A stretch of 15,465 bases of DNA from assembly GCA_027596195.1 (NCBI GenBank), contig JADGJG010000617.1, positions 1-15,465 of the forward strand, given 5' to 3'. How positions within the stretch are numbered: the stretch's first letter is position 1; every line of letters starts with the position of its first letter. Both the position numbers and the translations under genes were made by a program. Below are positions 7,137 to 15,465 of the stretch, piece after piece. The stretch is from Podochytrium sp. JEL0797. Lineage: Eukaryota; Chytridiomycota; Chytridiomycetes; Chytridiales; Chytriomycetaceae. Below the pieces are notes generated by a model. That model was not told where the DNA came from. It ran no database searches and worked only from the letters and a program-made list of their open reading frames with translations.

Positions 7137-10034
7137 TCATTTCCCAAAACTCCCCGGAATCCACCCCCTCACGTCCTCCAACCCCCCCGTCACAACTCCC
7201 TCCCCCCTCGCCTTCACCCTCAAATTCACATCCCCCGTTACAAACACCACCACCCTCCCCTCCCCCGCCTTCGCCCCCTGCTGCTGCTGTGCACACCTCA
7301 ACAACACATCATCCACCCCCTTCACACCTTCCTCCCATTCCCAATCTTCCGTGCGGATGCTGAGGAAGGGAAGTGGGGTGCCTTTGTAGGTTACGAGAGA
7401 GAGGTTGCGGGGCTTGGATTCGCGCGTTCGGAGGAGAGGTTCAACGATTGCGAGGGCTGATTGGGCGCCGGCGTGTCCGCCTCCGGAGAGCCCGTCGAGT
7501 TCCGTGATGACAACGAGTGGGAGGAGGACTTGCCATCCTTGGTGAATGAGTGCAAGGATGCCGGGCACGTCGCGGATGTAGCAGTTGGTGTCAAAGAGGA
7601 GGGTTGTGTTTTCGATTTGGAGGCGCGTGGGAACGGTGGGGGTGGCGATGGGCGTGGGGATGGGGTGAAGTGATGTGAGATGAGTTTTGCGCGTTTGGAG
7701 GTGCAGGAAGGTTGGGTTGGCCGAGGGCTCATAGGTGTCGAGATCGCGGAGGAAGGAGGAGTCGAAGGCGAGAGATGGGGACGTGTTGTCTTCCCAGTCG
7801 AGGAGATCAAAGGTGGTTTGAGCTGAGACGTGCGGTGCCGTGGGAGTTTCAGGCTCCATGAATACAAACACGTTTTTGGATACTTCAAGTTCAAAGAATG
7901 GAAGTTTCTGCGAAGGAGGGATTAGAAAGCAAACAGATTATAGAGCGAGAAGGGTAACGTTGATCAAACCTCCATAGCAATCCACATCTCCTCCCTCACA
8001 GCCACAACCCGTTCCCGCACGCTCCCCAACGCACCCGTACACTCATACATCTGCAGCAAACTGCCCCCGGAAGCTTTCACCTCCGCGTCAAACAACTTGC
8101 GTGGCAACACGTCTTTAAAAGGCACGAACCCGCGGTACACCCAATCCTCTCGCAACAATATGCGGCCCCGTGAAGGCGGTTCGCCGATGCCGTAGTTGCG
8201 CGCAAGGGCTGCGAGCTGCCCAAACTCGAGGGCCATGGCATGCACAGATGCAGAGGGCGTGAAACACGTTTGCGCGTTCGAGGTTTGAAGCCATGTGAGG
8301 AACAAGCGGAACGATACCAATGCGTCCAAGTTTGTTGGTGATGCGTTGCTGTCGGGGTCCAACGAGAGCCGCGGCATGATGGATTTCCACAACACGCTCA
8401 ACAGTTTGAATGTCTGGAGGCGCGATGGAGAAACGTGAGGCTCGGGTGGCTCGTAATCGGACGTGGAGGGTCGGTCCGGAGTGTCGATCAGAGAAATCAC
8501 TAGAATTGTTGCAGACTGCAAGAAAGTGGGCGGCATCGGATTCGATGACGAGACTCCCTCCTCGATCGCCAACTGGGTCGTTAGTTTTTCCAAGATGGGG
8601 GCAAGATTGTCAATGTTGATGCGCGTATAGAGGATATCGAATGCCCGCAGAAATGTTGATTCAATAGTTTCGTCTGGCTGTTTCGGTTGCGATTTGTCTT
8701 GTTTCCCGCCTCCGCCGCGCTGTTTCGCCTTCTTTTGAGATTTGACGGTGGATTCGTACAGGGTGCGGTTTCCAGCACACAATGACATTATTGAATCGTA
8801 TGCACTTTGAAAGGGTGCTTTCACATTCAAGGCGCGCATAAAGTAGCACAGAGACGACAAGGTTTCCGACGCGTTCAATTCGAAAATGGCGAGGTGGTTG
8901 AAGAATTGACCTGGTGCCGAAATGAACAAGAAATATTCAATTATTTCGACTACGGCGACAATATTGCTCGTGTAAAACAGGCTCGCTTCGCTCAATATAG
9001 CGTCGCTCCACCACGCACTGTGTGCGCGCTGCTCACGCTTGCATGCGTCGCTTCACTGGTCCAGTTGCTTTCGGTTCAAGCAGAGAATGTCAGAGATAAA
9101 CTTACCATTACTCGGAGCCAAAAATGCACCCAAAGCATACATGTCCTTGGCGCGATACCACTCCCTCACCACATCCAACTCGATCGCCAATGGCAATTTG
9201 GTCCCATCCACCTCCAACATGGTGCGATATCGCGCGAGATCCCCCAACCAACCCACATATTTCGCGTATCCGGGAACACTCGGGCTCTGCTTGGCATCGC
9301 CGGAACTGATTCGTTTCGCGTGGACGGCAGCGAGCAGTTGAGTAAATGTTTGCACCGCAATGGCAATCAACGCCGTCCAGGAGGCTTTGGCAAAGGGAGT
9401 TGTGGCGGATTGTTGCGTCTGTTGTGTGCGGCGGATAGATTCGATGCAGCTGTGGAATCCTGATTTCCAGAGTCGAGATTCGAGTTCGTGTTTGACCGCA
9501 AGGGAGGGGCAGAGAATGATGATGGCAGAGCAAAGTTTGGCGAAACTGAAGAGCAAACGGATGAGTGTTTGACAAAGCCAAACCGCGAACAACACACCTC
9601 CTCCTCTCATCGATATCACAGATTGCGCTACTCTCGTCGAGACAGGATGTTGCAGCAAACCAGTCCTCAAGGGCGTTTGCGTGTTCGTAACAAGCTTTTG
9701 CTCGTTTCACGATGGCGTGTTTTGTTTCGTCGCTTGCAGGGACATCTTGGAAGTCAAGTAACTTCGACAGGGAATGCGCAATCTGCTTCTCTGAGGGCTT
9801 TGGCGGCGAATGCGGGGCGTGCGAACGAGGAGGGGGCGGGAGGGTAACCCTTGACGACGAAGCGGGCAGGTTACGAGCGACTGGATCGTGAGCCATTCTT
9901 TGCTGTCCCTTTGCTGTGGGGTGTGCAGGGTCAAAGAGGACGCGCGGGCGTTCGCGGGGATCGCTTCGATGAGTGGTTGGCGCCTGCGTTGGTGGTGCCT
10001 GCAAGGCATAGAAGTCGATCTCTTCGTCGCTCAT
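7137..10034 (-). CDS. EST1/SMG6-like protein with C-terminal PIN nuclease domain
   Basis: Four exons on the minus strand: 10034-9598, 9545-9106, 8910-7970 and 7907-7137 (862 residues). Introns are 52, 195 and 62 bp. The first donor (gtgtgt at 9597) is the least certain; gtttgc at 9660 would remove 21 residues. Residues 1 to about 110 are proline-rich. The 14-3-3-like EST1 region follows: ELESRLWK...FHSCIESIRR (about 166-185), GDLARY (247-252), and REWYRAKDMYALGAFLAPSNG joined by splicing to QFFNHLAIFELNA (about 272-304), which matches the 'A..L.P.NG..yNqLA' core of SMG5/6/7. The PIN domain keeps acidic residues: LLFDTN (Asp712), ITELDGL (Glu742), VDDVL (Asp805/806) and TGDVNLRVKA (Asp832). 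That is the SMG6 pattern; SMG5 lacks some of these residues and SMG7 has no PIN domain. SMG6 cuts mRNA during nonsense-mediated decay, and EST1 relatives also act at telomeres. The start codon is only 94 bp past the upstream mutase stop. Confidence 0.9.
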
Positions 10035-10095
10035 TTTGGGAGGTTTCTTTTCTTCCGTTTCCCAACCCCCTTTTTTATATTACATTATAGAAGAG

Positions 10096-10101
10096 TTTAT
10101 T
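10096..10101 (-). terminator. Poly(A) signal of phosphoglycerate mutase copy 1
   Basis: TTTATT on the plus strand is AATAAA on the minus strand, 27 bp beyond the mutase stop and about 60 bp before the ATG of the EST1/SMG6-like gene. It lies in unique DNA to the left of the repeat, so copy 2 does not have it. Confidence 0.6.
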
Positions 10102-10128
10102 ATCCATACGCGGGACACTACATCACTC

Positions 10129-11895
10129 TTACTTGGCGAGCATAGAAACGCCGTCCATCTCAGCTGGAATATCCAGTCCCATCACGTCCAAAATCGTGGG
10201 GGCAACATCCGCCAAACATCCAACCTTGTGAACAAACTTGAATTTGCCCTCAGCATTGTCCATCACGAACGGAACGACGTTGCAGGTGTGCGCAGTGTGG
10301 GGGGTTCCTCCAGCCGCAATCATCTTCTCGGCGTTTCCGTGGTCAGCAGTCACAAACAGAATGTATCCGTTGTCCTTGCACGCCTTGGCAATGATGCCGA
10401 TGGCTTCGTCGGTGGCCTCGACTCCCTTCATGGCAGCAGGGTAGATTCCAGTGTGTCCAACCATGTCAGGGGGGGCAAAGTTGCACATGACGAAGGGGAA
10501 TTGGTTGGTTCCGATGCGCTCAGCGGTCTTGTGGCCGACTTCGATGGCAGACATGGACGGCTTGAGGTCGTATGTGGCAACACGCGGGGACGGGATGAGC
10601 TCACGCTCTTCCTTGAGGAACTGGGCCTCGGAACCTCCGTTGAAGAAGAAGGTGACGTGGGCGTATTTCTCAGTCTCGGCTGTTTGAAACAAGCTTGAAT
10701 CAGAAAAAAACAAACAAGCAAAGGTTTGATGACAAAAAAAACTCACCAATGTGACACTGGGGAATCGCCTTCTTTCCGAGCCACTCGGCCAACACGTTGT
10801 CCATCTTTTGGGGAGGGAACACACACGCGAAGGGGTAATCGGCCTTGTACTGAGTCATGGTTGTGATGTTGAGGTTCTTGGGGATCTTCTCGGCCTCGAA
10901 GGGGCAAGGAGCAATTCCAAGGGCGGCACTGAGCTCTCTCATACGGTCGGAACGGTAGTTGAAGAAGATGACAGTGTCGTTGTCCTGGATGGTTCCCTGG
11001 GCGTTGGGCAACACGAGCGGCTTGAGGAACTCGTCGGTAATGTCGCGGGTGTAGCACTCCTTGACGGCGTCAATGAAGGACTGGGTGGTGGCGCACTCCT
11101 TCTCTCCAGCTCCAAGCACAATAGCGTCGTAAGCGAGCTTAACCCTCTCCCATCTCTTGTCACGGTCCATGGCGTAGTAACGACCGACAACCGTGGCCAA
11201 AGTTCCGTAGTGAAGGGCATCCAACTTCACCTTCAACTGCTCCAAGTAGGTGGCAGCCGAACGTGGGGAAGTGTCACGGCCATCACCGAAAGCGTGGATG
11301 AACGCCTGGGGGACACCAGCGTCCTTGGCAGCCTCGAGCATGGCGTAGAGGTGTTCCTGATGCGAGTGGACACCGCCGTCCGAAAGGAGACCGGCAAAGT
11401 GGAGACGTCCGTTTCCGTTCTTAGCGTTCTGGAGCGCGGCGGCAAAGTGCGGCTGCGAGGCGAGCGTCTTGTTCTTGACAGAGAGATCGATGCGCACAAT
11501 GTCCTGGTAAACGACACGTCCGGCTCCGATGTTCAAGTGTCCGACCTGGAATAGCAGGTTGAGTCAATACCGAGTTGCATTTCATATCGAGCGATAAGGG
11601 CAAACAAGCGCGGGCGATCGTTACCTCAGAGTTTCCCATGAGTCCGTCGGGGAGACCGACAGCGAGTCCGTGGGCAGCCAAGGTCGTGTATCCAGTCTGG
11701 GACTGGGCCATGGCATCCATGACGGGGGTCTCGGCGTGGAGCACGGCGTTGCCGACAGACTCTTCGGCGGGGGCGATACCCCATCCGTCAATGACGATGA
11801 GACAGACTTTGTTCTAGAGAAGGGGTTGATCAGCACGGCTGGATCATCATCAATCGTGTAACTGGCAGTGCACGTACTTGAGCAGTTTCCGACAT
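10129..11895 (-). CDS. 2,3-bisphosphoglycerate-independent phosphoglycerate mutase, copy 1 (complete)
   Basis: Exons are 11895-11878, 11813-11625, 11545-10747 and 10679-10129 (518 residues, normal for this family). Introns are 64, 79 and 67 bp. It interconverts 3- and 2-phosphoglycerate in glycolysis through a phosphoserine intermediate with two bound metal ions, usually manganese. Landmarks: IDGWG (metal ligand Asp15), MGNSEVGH (catalytic Ser68, split from VGH by intron 2), LLSDGGVHSH (about 122-131), HAFGDGRDTSP (about 153-163), FFNYRSDRMRE (about 263-273), FAPPDMVGHTG (403-413), TADHGNAEKM (446-455) and PHTAHT (462-467). The short first exon encodes only MSETAQ, but the match after intron 1 (NKVCLIVIDGWG) and the conserved structure in copy 2 support it. 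The last 31 codons lie outside the tandem repeat. This is the only full-length mutase in the window. Confidence 0.96.
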
Positions 11896-12219
11896 ATTTT
11901 TTGGTGCCGTTTTTTCGGTTCTCGTGAGTCATTATATAAAAAAATTAACGACCTCAGCGAAATGCACGTTTTTTCGCCAAGTGCGCAGATCCTGATGGTC
12001 TCATCAATGCTCTGGACAGAGCGTCGCTTATCATGGAGTTCCATCTCGCATCGCGTCGCGTGATCAAAAAAAAGCCACACAATAGCCAAGCAACGCGTGC
12101 GAAATCACACCATGAATCATACTTACTCATTGATTTCATACTTCATATTGAAGGGGGAAGGTGAGAGAATCAAAGGGTGATTGGCAGCTTTGTAATGGAG
12201 GAATGTCAAACGAACAATT
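11896..12219. other. Intergenic DNA between peroxidase 3' end and mutase start, unit 1
   Basis: About 324 bases hold the peroxidase 3' flank and the mutase promoter and 5' UTR on the minus strand. A strong splice-donor-like sequence (GA|gtaagtatg, minus strand, near 12126) follows ATGAAGTATGAAATCAATGA, so an upstream noncoding exon of the mutase transcript is possible; no acceptor could be fixed. A minus-strand frame of 61 codons (12139-11954) is not considered a gene. Confidence 0.4.
11925..11931. promoter_or_regulatory. Gcn4/AP-1-type heptamer upstream of mutase copy 1
   Basis: TGAGTCA, the palindromic bZIP site of Gcn4/AP-1 type, lies 30 bp before the mutase start codon, next to an A/T-rich ttatataa. 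The equivalent place in unit 2 holds the other form, TGACTCA. It is so close to the ATG that it may be in the 5' UTR instead; function is inferred. Confidence 0.3.
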
Positions 12220-12819
12220 TCAACAAACCCCATAATAATGCAATCCCAACGGACGCAATCCACGATCCCCCTTCACTTCCAAAATAGATGTTCCGACGGC
12301 CAGTGTTGACGTGACACGAGGAACACTCGTCTCCACAAAACCCGAGACCAACCCATCTGCCACACCGAGCTCCAACAACCGCGCAAAACTGTCTGAAAAA
12401 TCCCCATAAAACCACTGCTGGCCGTTTCCGTAATCATTCACAATCGCCTTGAACGCCGCGTCCTGCGTCAACGCGACATCCGAAGGTAAGAGAGCCATTG
12501 GTGTGGGACTGTTGTCTGAGAGTGAAGGGAGGACGTAAAGCCCATTTCTCTGCAGTTGGTAACTCGCCACGTCCTGCAAATTGATGTAAAACGCGTTCGA
12601 AAACGCGGTCGGAGTTTGCGACCATTTTCCCAACCACTGACATTGGGGTGAATGAAGCCAAGGTTGTGCCCTCCCTTAAGTGTCACAATGTCGCGGTCTG
12701 TAAATCCTTTGGCAGCGAAGAGGGTGCGAATGTCAGAGGCGGTGAAATTGGCGTTCGGAAGGGTATTGTCTGGAAAGGAATCGTCTTGGTTGTCGAGAGC
12801 GTCAGCGCGGCCGGGTCGC
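12220..12819 (-). pseudogene. Class I heme peroxidase 3' exon, unit 1 (5'-less, frameshifted)
   Basis: This 600-bp exon matches the 607-bp open exon of unit 2. It keeps GRADALDNQDD and IVTLKGGHNLGFIHPN (proximal histidine region), then loses frame near 12636-12640, where 7 bases present in unit 2 (around 15247-15260) are absent. After the gap the other frame carries the rest, including LLPSDVALTQD and the C-terminus. The break falls just before the GKW tryptophan that corresponds to Trp191 of cytochrome c peroxidase. Its upstream exons are missing: beyond the acceptor (ataaccag), 27 bases further, unit 2's truncated mutase begins. It also has Lys where unit 2 has Met in the LMGGH motif. It is almost certainly a relic, though it could still be transcribed as read-through from mutase copy 2. 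Confidence 0.88.
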
Positions 12820-12835
12820 CTGGTTATTTTGCGAG

Positions 12836-14518
12836 TCAGATTCCGACAACCTTGTGCACAAACTTGAATTTGCCCTCAGCATTGTCCATCACGAACGGAA
12901 CGACGTTGCAGGTGTGCGCAGTGTGGGGGGTTCCTCCAGCCGCAATCATCTTCTCGGCGTTTCCGTGGTCAGCAGTCACAAACAGAATGTATCCGTTGTC
13001 CTTGCACGCCTTGGCAATGATGCCGATGGCTTCGTCGGTGGCCTCGACTCCCTTCATGGCAGCAGGGTAGATTCCAGTGTGTCCAACCATGTCAGGGGGG
13101 GCAAAGTTGCACATGACGAAGGGGAATTGGTTGGTTCCGATGCGCTCGGCGGTCTTGTGTCCGACTTCGATGGCAGACATGGACGGCTTGAGGTCGTATG
13201 TGGCAACACGCGGGGACGGGATGAGCTCACGCTCTTCCTTGAGGAACTGGGCCTCAGAACCTCCGTTGAAGAAGAAGGTGACGTGGGCGTATTTCTCAGT
13301 CTCGGCTGTTTGAAACAAGCTAAATCAGAAAAAAACAAACAACCAAAGGTTTGATGACAAATAAACTCACCAATGTGACACTGGGGGATCGCCTTCTTTC
13401 CGAGCCACTCGGCCAACACGTTGTCCATTTTTTGGGGAGGGAACACACACGCGAAGGGGTAATCGGCCTTGTACTGAGTCATGGTCGTGATGTTGAGGTT
13501 CTTGGGGATCTTCTCGGCCTCGAAGGGGCAAGGAGCAATTCCAAGGGCGGCACTGAGCTCTCTCATACGGTCGGAACGGTAGTTGAAGAAGATGACAGTG
13601 TCGTTGTCCTGGATGGTTCCCTGGGCGTTGGGCAACACGAGCGGCTTGAGGAACTCGTCGGTAATGTCGCGGGTGTAGCACTCCTTGACGGCGTCAATGA
13701 AGGACTGGGTGGTGGCGCACTCCTTCTCTCCAGCTCCAAGCACAATAGCGTCGTAAGCGAGCTTAACCCTCTCCCATCTCTTGTCACGGTCCATGGCGTA
13801 GTAACGACCGACAACCGTGGCCAAAGTTCCGTAGTGAAGGGCATCCAACTTCACCTTCAACTGCTCCAAGTAGGTGGCAGCGGAACGTGGGGAAGTGTCA
13901 CGGCCATCCCCGAACGCGTGGATGTACGCCTGGGGGACACCCGCGTCCTTGGCAGCCTCGAGCATGGCGTAGAGGTGTTCCTGGTGCGAGTGGACTCCGC
14001 CGTCCGAAAGGAGACCGGCAAAATGGAGACGTCCGTTTCCGTTCTTGGCGTTCTGGAGCGCGGCGGCAAAGTGCGGCTGCGAAGCGAGCGTCTTGTTCTT
14101 GACAGAGAGATCGATGCGCACAATGTCCTGGTAAACGACACGTCCAGCTCCAATGTTCAAGTGTCCGACCTGGAATAATGCGTTGAGTCAATACCGAGGT
14201 GCATTTCATATCGAGCGATAAGGGCAAACAAGCGCGGGAGATCGTTACCTCAGAGTTTCCCATGAGTCCGTCGGGGAGACCGACAGCGAGTCCGTGGGCA
14301 GCCAAGGTCGTGTATCCAGTCTGGGACTGGGCCATGGCATCCATGACGGGGGTCTCGGCGTGGAGCACGGCGTTGCCGACAGACTCTTCGGCAGGGGCGA
14401 TACCCCATCCGTCAATGACGATGAGACAGACTTTGTTCTAGAGAAGGGGAGATTAGTACGGCCGGATCATCATCAATCGTGAAACTGGCAGTGCACGTAC
14501 TTGAGCAGTTTCCGACAT
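12836..14518 (-). CDS. Phosphoglycerate mutase, copy 2 (3' end lost in the duplication)
   Basis: Exons are 14518-14501, 14437-14249, 14169-13371 and 13305-12836 (491 residues). The first three exons match copy 1 in length and phase, and protein changes are very few (for example Tyr for Phe in VPQAYIHAFGDG). All active-site blocks are present: IDGWG, MGNSEVGH with catalytic Ser68, SDGGVHSH, FGDGRD, YRSDR, PDMVGH and TADHGNAEKM. At the repeat junction the last 30 residues of copy 1 (containing DVAPTILDVMGL) are replaced by VGI and a stop read from peroxidase intron DNA. That segment is well conserved in the family and packs at the C-terminus, so the enzyme may be unstable or inactive. The gene has no AATAAA of its own behind the stop and would run into the peroxidase relic. 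Near-identity of active-site codons may reflect recent origin and not selection. Confidence 0.85.
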
Positions 14519-14831
14519 GTTTTTTGGTGTCGTTTTTTTCATTCCTCGTGACTCATTTTATTGAAAAATTAACGACCTCGTTTTTTCACCAAGTGTGCAG
14601 ATCCTGATGGTCTCATCAATGCTCTGGGCAGAGCGTCGCTTATCATGGAGTTCCATCTCGCATCGCGTCGCGTGATCAAAAAAAAGCCACACAATAGCCA
14701 AGCAACGCGTGCGAAATCACACCATGAATCATACTTACTCATTGATTTCATACTTCATATTGAAGGGGGAAGGTGAGAGAATCAAAGGGTGATTGGCAGC
14801 TTTGTAATGGAGGAATGTCAAACGAACAATT
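14519..14831. other. Intergenic DNA between peroxidase 3' end and mutase start, unit 2
   Basis: Same content as the unit 1 interval but more diverged close to the mutase start: it lacks a 14-bp block and the ttatataa element of unit 1. The donor-like GA|gtaagtatg (minus strand, near 14738) is kept. No gene is seen in it. Confidence 0.4.
14549..14555. promoter_or_regulatory. Gcn4/AP-1-type heptamer upstream of mutase copy 2
   Basis: TGACTCA lies 31 bp before the start codon of copy 2. It differs from unit 1 only in the central base, which leaves the palindromic bZIP motif intact while nearby bases have changed. Function is inferred. Confidence 0.3.
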
Positions 14832-15438
14832 TCAACAAACCCCATAATAATGCAATCCCAACGGACGCAATCCACGATCCCCCTTCACTTCCAAAATAGA
14901 TGTTCCGACGGCCAGTGTTGACGTGACACGAGGAACACTCGTCTCCACAAAATCCGAGACCAACCCATCCGCCACACCGAGCTCCAACAACCGCGCAAAA
15001 CTGTCTGAAAAATTCCCATAAAACCACTGCTGGCTGTTTCCGTAATCATTCACAATTGCCTTGAACGCCGCGTCCTGCGTCAACGCGACATCCGAGGGCA
15101 AGAGCGCCATTGGCGTGGGACTGTTGTCTGAGAGTGAAGGGAGGACGTACAACCCGTTGCTCTGCAGTTGGTAACTCGCCACGTCCTGCAAATTGATGTA
15201 AAACGCGTTCGAAAAAGCGGTCGGAGTTTGCGACCATTTTCCCAACCAGCCATTCGTCACATTGGGGTGAATGAAGCCAAGGTTGTGGCCCCCCATAAGT
15301 GTCACAATGTCGCGGTCTGTAAATCCTTTGCCTGAGAAGAGGGTGCGGATTTCAGAGGCGGTGAAATTGGCGTTTGGGAGGGTATTATCTGGGAAGGGGT
15401 CGTCTTGGTTGTCGAGAGCGTCAGCGCGGCCGGGTCGC
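14832..15438 (-). CDS. Class I heme peroxidase (cytochrome c peroxidase-like), 3' exon
   Basis: Open exon of 607 bp after an acceptor (ataaccag, minus strand, 15440-15439), encoding 201 whole residues; the upstream exons lie outside the window. It reads PGRADALDNQDD, then FTDRDIVTLMGGHNLGFIHPN (heme-ligand histidine in GGH), GWLGKW (tryptophan matching Trp191 of yeast cytochrome c peroxidase), FSNAFYINL, LLPSDVALTQD (the Asp that hydrogen-bonds the proximal His, Asp235 in yeast) and FSDSFARLLELGV. This order is that of cytochrome c peroxidase and ascorbate peroxidase, which remove hydrogen peroxide. The main frame ends LHYYGVC. A possible 56-bp intron (14938-14883) would switch to a frame ending in a hydrophobic segment at 14818 (see findings). 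Substrate and location cannot be told from this part. Confidence 0.88.
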
Positions 15439-15465
15439 CTGGTTATTTTGCGAGTCAGATTCCGA

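Larger units (their letters stand above)
10221..12846. repeat. Tandem repeat unit 1 (2626 bp): mutase plus peroxidase 3' exon
   Basis: From 10221 the sequence recurs nearly identically from 12847 onward, including introns and intergenic DNA, so this is a recent direct segmental duplication. The left edge is inside the mutase last exon (caaccttgtg at 10221 and again at 12847). The right edge is in a putative peroxidase intron (ends gattccga at 12846). Differences seen include scattered substitutions in the coding exons, a 7-bp gap in the peroxidase exon, and a 14-bp block (around 11959-11972) missing from unit 2. Confidence 0.93.
12847..15465. repeat. Tandem repeat unit 2 (2619 bp), ending at the last base of the window
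   Basis: This is the second direct copy of the segment 10221-12846. Its first bases caaccttgtg match 10221 and its last bases gattccga match 12839-12846. The window ends precisely at this repeat edge. Either the array continues with a third unit or the sequence broke off at the branch point between the repeat and unique peroxidase DNA. Confidence 0.92.

Noticed and set aside
6757..7296. Minus-strand frame of 179 codons, very rich in glycine and glutamate
   Set aside because: It crosses the tRNA gene and the purine-rich 3' end of the EST1/SMG6-like gene in the wrong frame.
9124..9847. Several plus-strand frames within the EST1/SMG6-like gene
   Set aside because: They are shadows of the minus-strand exons, which carry recognisable family motifs across splice junctions.
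10751..11554. Plus-strand frame of 267 codons across the mutase gene, repeated at 13351-14178
   Set aside because: It lies antisense to the mutase exons, is glycine/valine/leucine-rich with no domain, and is explained by the codon bias of the real gene. Its presence in both units only reflects the duplication.
11954..12139. Minus-strand frame of 61 codons upstream of the mutase, also at 14569-14751
   Set aside because: It starts on a likely splice donor (gtaagt), its ends differ between units, and similarity is expected from the recent duplication alone.
1..15465. CRISPR arrays, insertion sequences, prophage or bacterial operon features
   Set aside because: None seen. Introns, AATAAA signals and internal tRNA promoters show eukaryotic nuclear DNA, and the only large repeat is the mutase/peroxidase tandem.

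Overview
This is nuclear DNA from a eukaryote with a compact genome. Genes are 90-230 bp apart, most introns are 48-82 bp with GT-AG ends, AATAAA-type poly(A) signals follow several genes, and a tRNA gene carries internal A and B boxes. The gene set (a Yhm2-type mitochondrial carrier, a cytochrome-c-peroxidase-like class I heme peroxidase, a cofactor-independent phosphoglycerate mutase and an EST1/SMG6-like PIN protein) suggests a fungus. I infer an early-diverging, chytrid-like lineage, but the window does not prove this.

Layout. Plus strand, left part: the 3' end of a mitochondrial single-stranded-DNA-binding protein (3-281), electron transfer flavoprotein beta subunit (439-1371), and two tandem Yhm2-like citrate/oxoglutarate carrier paralogs (1599-2956 and 3179-4334) with identical exon phases. 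All four products are expected in mitochondria. The stretch 4335-5165 is unresolved, with a possible minus-strand spliced gene. A small OB-fold-like gene (5166-5589, minus) and a small gene of unknown function (5901-6387, plus) diverge from a shared 5' region. A tRNA-Arg(ACG) lies at 6774-6846 (minus).

Minus strand, right part: a four-exon EST1/SMG6-like gene with an apparently intact PIN nuclease (7137-10034) lies directly behind a complete phosphoglycerate mutase gene (10129-11895). From 10221 to the last base the window is a tandem repeat of about 2.62 kb: unit 1 is 10221-12846 and unit 2 is 12847-15465. Each unit carries the mutase gene (minus its last codons) and the 3' exon of a heme peroxidase. 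Unit 1 keeps an intact mutase, because its 3' end lies in unique DNA at the left edge, but its peroxidase is a 5'-less, frameshifted relic. Unit 2 has the reverse: its mutase has lost the C-terminal 30 residues, while its peroxidase exon is open. The window stops exactly at the end of unit 2, so the array may continue.

The most interesting points are this recent tandem duplication with reciprocal gene damage, a possible hidden membrane-anchor tail in an alternative frame of the peroxidase, the carrier gene pair, and two small genes I could not assign. All exon structures were worked out by eye from splice sites, frame and family similarity.
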